Positions 15,933 through 16,904 of a stretch of DNA of 16,904 nt are shown in pieces. Every line of letters starts with the position of its first letter. The first letter of the stretch is position 1. The DNA is taken from assembly GCA_916720285.1 (NCBI GenBank), contig CAKAQP010000027.1, positions 1-16,904 of the forward strand, written 5' to 3'. Below the pieces are notes generated by a model. The model made no database searches, had not been told where the DNA came from, and saw only the letters and a program-made list of their open reading frames with translations. Both the position numbers and the translations under genes were made by a program. The stretch comes from an uncultured Lachnoanaerobaculum sp. (lineage in GTDB: Bacteria; Bacillota; Clostridia; Lachnospirales; Lachnospiraceae).

Positions 15933-15937
15933 ATAAT

Positions 15938-16339
15938 TTATTTATGTCCTGCTACATCCAGACGAACCAATGCTCTTCTGAGTGCAAGCTCCGCTCTGGC
16001 AACATCTATACCGTCCCTTTGAGAAAGTCTCTTTTGGGCTCTCTCCTTTGCCTCTTTAGCTCTGTTAACATCTATCTCATCACTGTACTCACATGAATCG
16101 GCAAGTATTGTAATCTCATCCTGTAAGATTTCCGCAAAGCCTGAGTGAAGTGCACAAGTCTTTACACTTCCGTCTTCACTATGTATAGATAATTTACCCG
16201 GTGCTATTACATTTACCATAGGGATATGTTTGGCATATATACCTACATTTCCCTGTGTTGTGGTAAACTCCACCATTGTAGCATCCCCTTCAAAAAAAAC
16301 ATGGTCGGGACACATTATCTTTAATGCAAACTTGTCCAT
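15938..16339 (-). CDS. atpC: F1Fo ATP synthase epsilon subunit
   Basis: This 133-residue peripheral stalk-tip subunit of F1 couples rotor to catalytic head and can inhibit ATP hydrolysis. The N-terminal beta-barrel domain is seen in ALKIMCPDHVFFEGDATMVE, TQGNVGIYAKHIPMVNVIAP and the HSGFAEILQDEITILAD stretch. The C-terminal part from about residue 88 is the two-helix hairpin (EIDVNRAKEAKERAQKRL, then ARAELALRRALVRLDV). Size and layout are normal. It starts 8 bases after atpD with an AGGAGG site in the gap and is the last gene of the operon, as in most bacteria. Confidence 0.96.
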   Translation of the reverse strand: MDKFALKIMCPDHVFFEGDATMVEFTTTQGNVGIYAKHIPMVNVIAPGKLSIHSEDGSVKTCALHSGFAEILQDEITILADSCEYSDEIDVNRAKEAKERAQKRLSQRDGIDVARAELALRRALVRLDVAGHK

Positions 16340-16347
16340 ACTACCTC

Positions 16348-16904
16348 CTATTTAGAGGCACGCTCTACAACCTCGTCGATAGTTCCTGCATTTAGGAAAT
16401 ATTGCTCAGGTATATCATCATGCTTTCCTTCAAGAATTTCTCTAAATCCTCTGATAGTCTCTGATAGAGGTACATACTTTCCGTCAATTCCTGTAAACTG
16501 CGTTGCCACGAAGAAAGGCTGTGAAAGGAATCTCTGGATCTTTCTTGCTCTTGCTACAGTAAGCTTATCTTCTTCAGAAAGCTCATCCATACCAAGCATG
16601 GCAATAATATCCTGTAACTCTTTATACTTTTGCAATACCTCTTGCACACTCTGTGCTACCTGATAATGCTCTTCTCCAACTATATGAGGTGAAAGTATTC
16701 TTGAAGTAGAACCAAGAGGATCTACCGCAGGATAAATACCCATCTCCACTATAGAACGGTCAAGAACCGTAGTAGCATCAAGGTGAGCGAATGTATTTGC
16801 AGGAGCGGGGTCGGTAAGGTCATCCGCAGGCACATATACAGCCTGAACAGATGTGATGGAACCGTTCTTTGTAGAAGTGATTCTCTCCTGAAGCGCACCC
16901 ATCT
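16348..16904 (-). CDS. atpD: F1Fo ATP synthase beta subunit, C-terminal part (cut by window edge)
   Basis: The frame is open to the right edge, and about 185 residues of the C-terminal part of the catalytic beta subunit are present. Visible landmarks are MGALQERITSTKNGSITSVQ, the loop YVPADDLTDPAPA, LDRSIVEMGIYPAVDPL, and DELSEED, the conserved loop that contacts gamma and epsilon, followed by KLTVARARKIQRFLSQPF. The Walker A motif lies outside. The C-terminus (GTIDEVVERASK) is normal. Beta hydrolyses or makes ATP on the cytoplasmic face of the complex. The gene is followed at once by atpC. Confidence 0.97.
   Translation of the reverse strand, partial: MGALQERITSTKNGSITSVQAVYVPADDLTDPAPANTFAHLDATTVLDRSIVEMGIYPAVDPLGSTSRILSPHIVGEEHYQVAQSVQEVLQKYKELQDIIAMLGMDELSEEDKLTVARARKIQRFLSQPFFVATQFTGIDGKYVPLSETIRGFREILEGKHDDIPEQYFLNAGTIDEVVERASK

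Noticed and set aside
1..16904. CRISPR arrays, tRNA or rRNA genes, transposases
   Set aside because: No regular repeat-spacer pattern, no tRNA-like cloverleaf or rRNA sequence noticed in the gaps, and no transposase or integrase motif in any frame.

Overview
The window is about 17 kb of AT-rich DNA in which every supported gene lies on the minus strand, so transcription runs from high to low coordinates. The low G+C, AGGAGG-type ribosome binding sites, U-tract terminators and the combination of an F1Fo-ATPase operon, a two-domain LeuA of about 550 residues and a rhamnose-type surface glycan locus suggest a Firmicute of class Clostridia, most likely Lachnospiraceae. That placement is an inference from gene content; I cannot name a species.

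Right end (15.9-16.9 kb): the last two genes of the ATP synthase operon, atpD (cut by the window edge) and atpC, closed by a strong intrinsic terminator. Next (14.3-15.8 kb) is a small accessory patch: a lone family 2 glycosyltransferase and a 90-residue three-helix membrane protein of unknown function with its own likely promoter and a second intrinsic terminator. The gene-free stretches here hold regulatory signals and short inverted repeats but no RNA gene that I recognise.

Main block (1-14.2 kb): a good promoter just after that terminator starts a long, tightly packed, apparently single operon. First come the precursor genes rmlA, rmlB and rmlD (dTDP-L-rhamnose, but without rmlC) and glmM (glucosamine-1-phosphate for UDP-GlcNAc). 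Then comes leuA (2-isopropylmalate synthase), which is metabolically out of place and followed by a long hairpin. The assembly genes follow: a GT8 transferase, two GT2 enzymes resembling rhamnosyltransferases, a large Wzx/TuaB-like flippase, an ATP-grasp ligase, a second and smaller flippase, a third rhamnosyltransferase-like GT2, and at the left edge a GT2 resembling dolichol-phosphate-mannose synthase. Most junctions are 1-4 base overlaps or gaps under 15 bases.

Taken together, the locus probably builds a rhamnose-containing cell-wall polysaccharide on a polyprenyl carrier, exports it by a flippase, and may decorate it outside the membrane with a sugar delivered on a polyprenyl-phosphate. 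The ATP-grasp enzyme hints at an additional non-sugar modification. No initiating phosphoglycosyltransferase, polymerase, ABC exporter or LCP-type ligase is visible, so the cluster very likely continues past the left edge.
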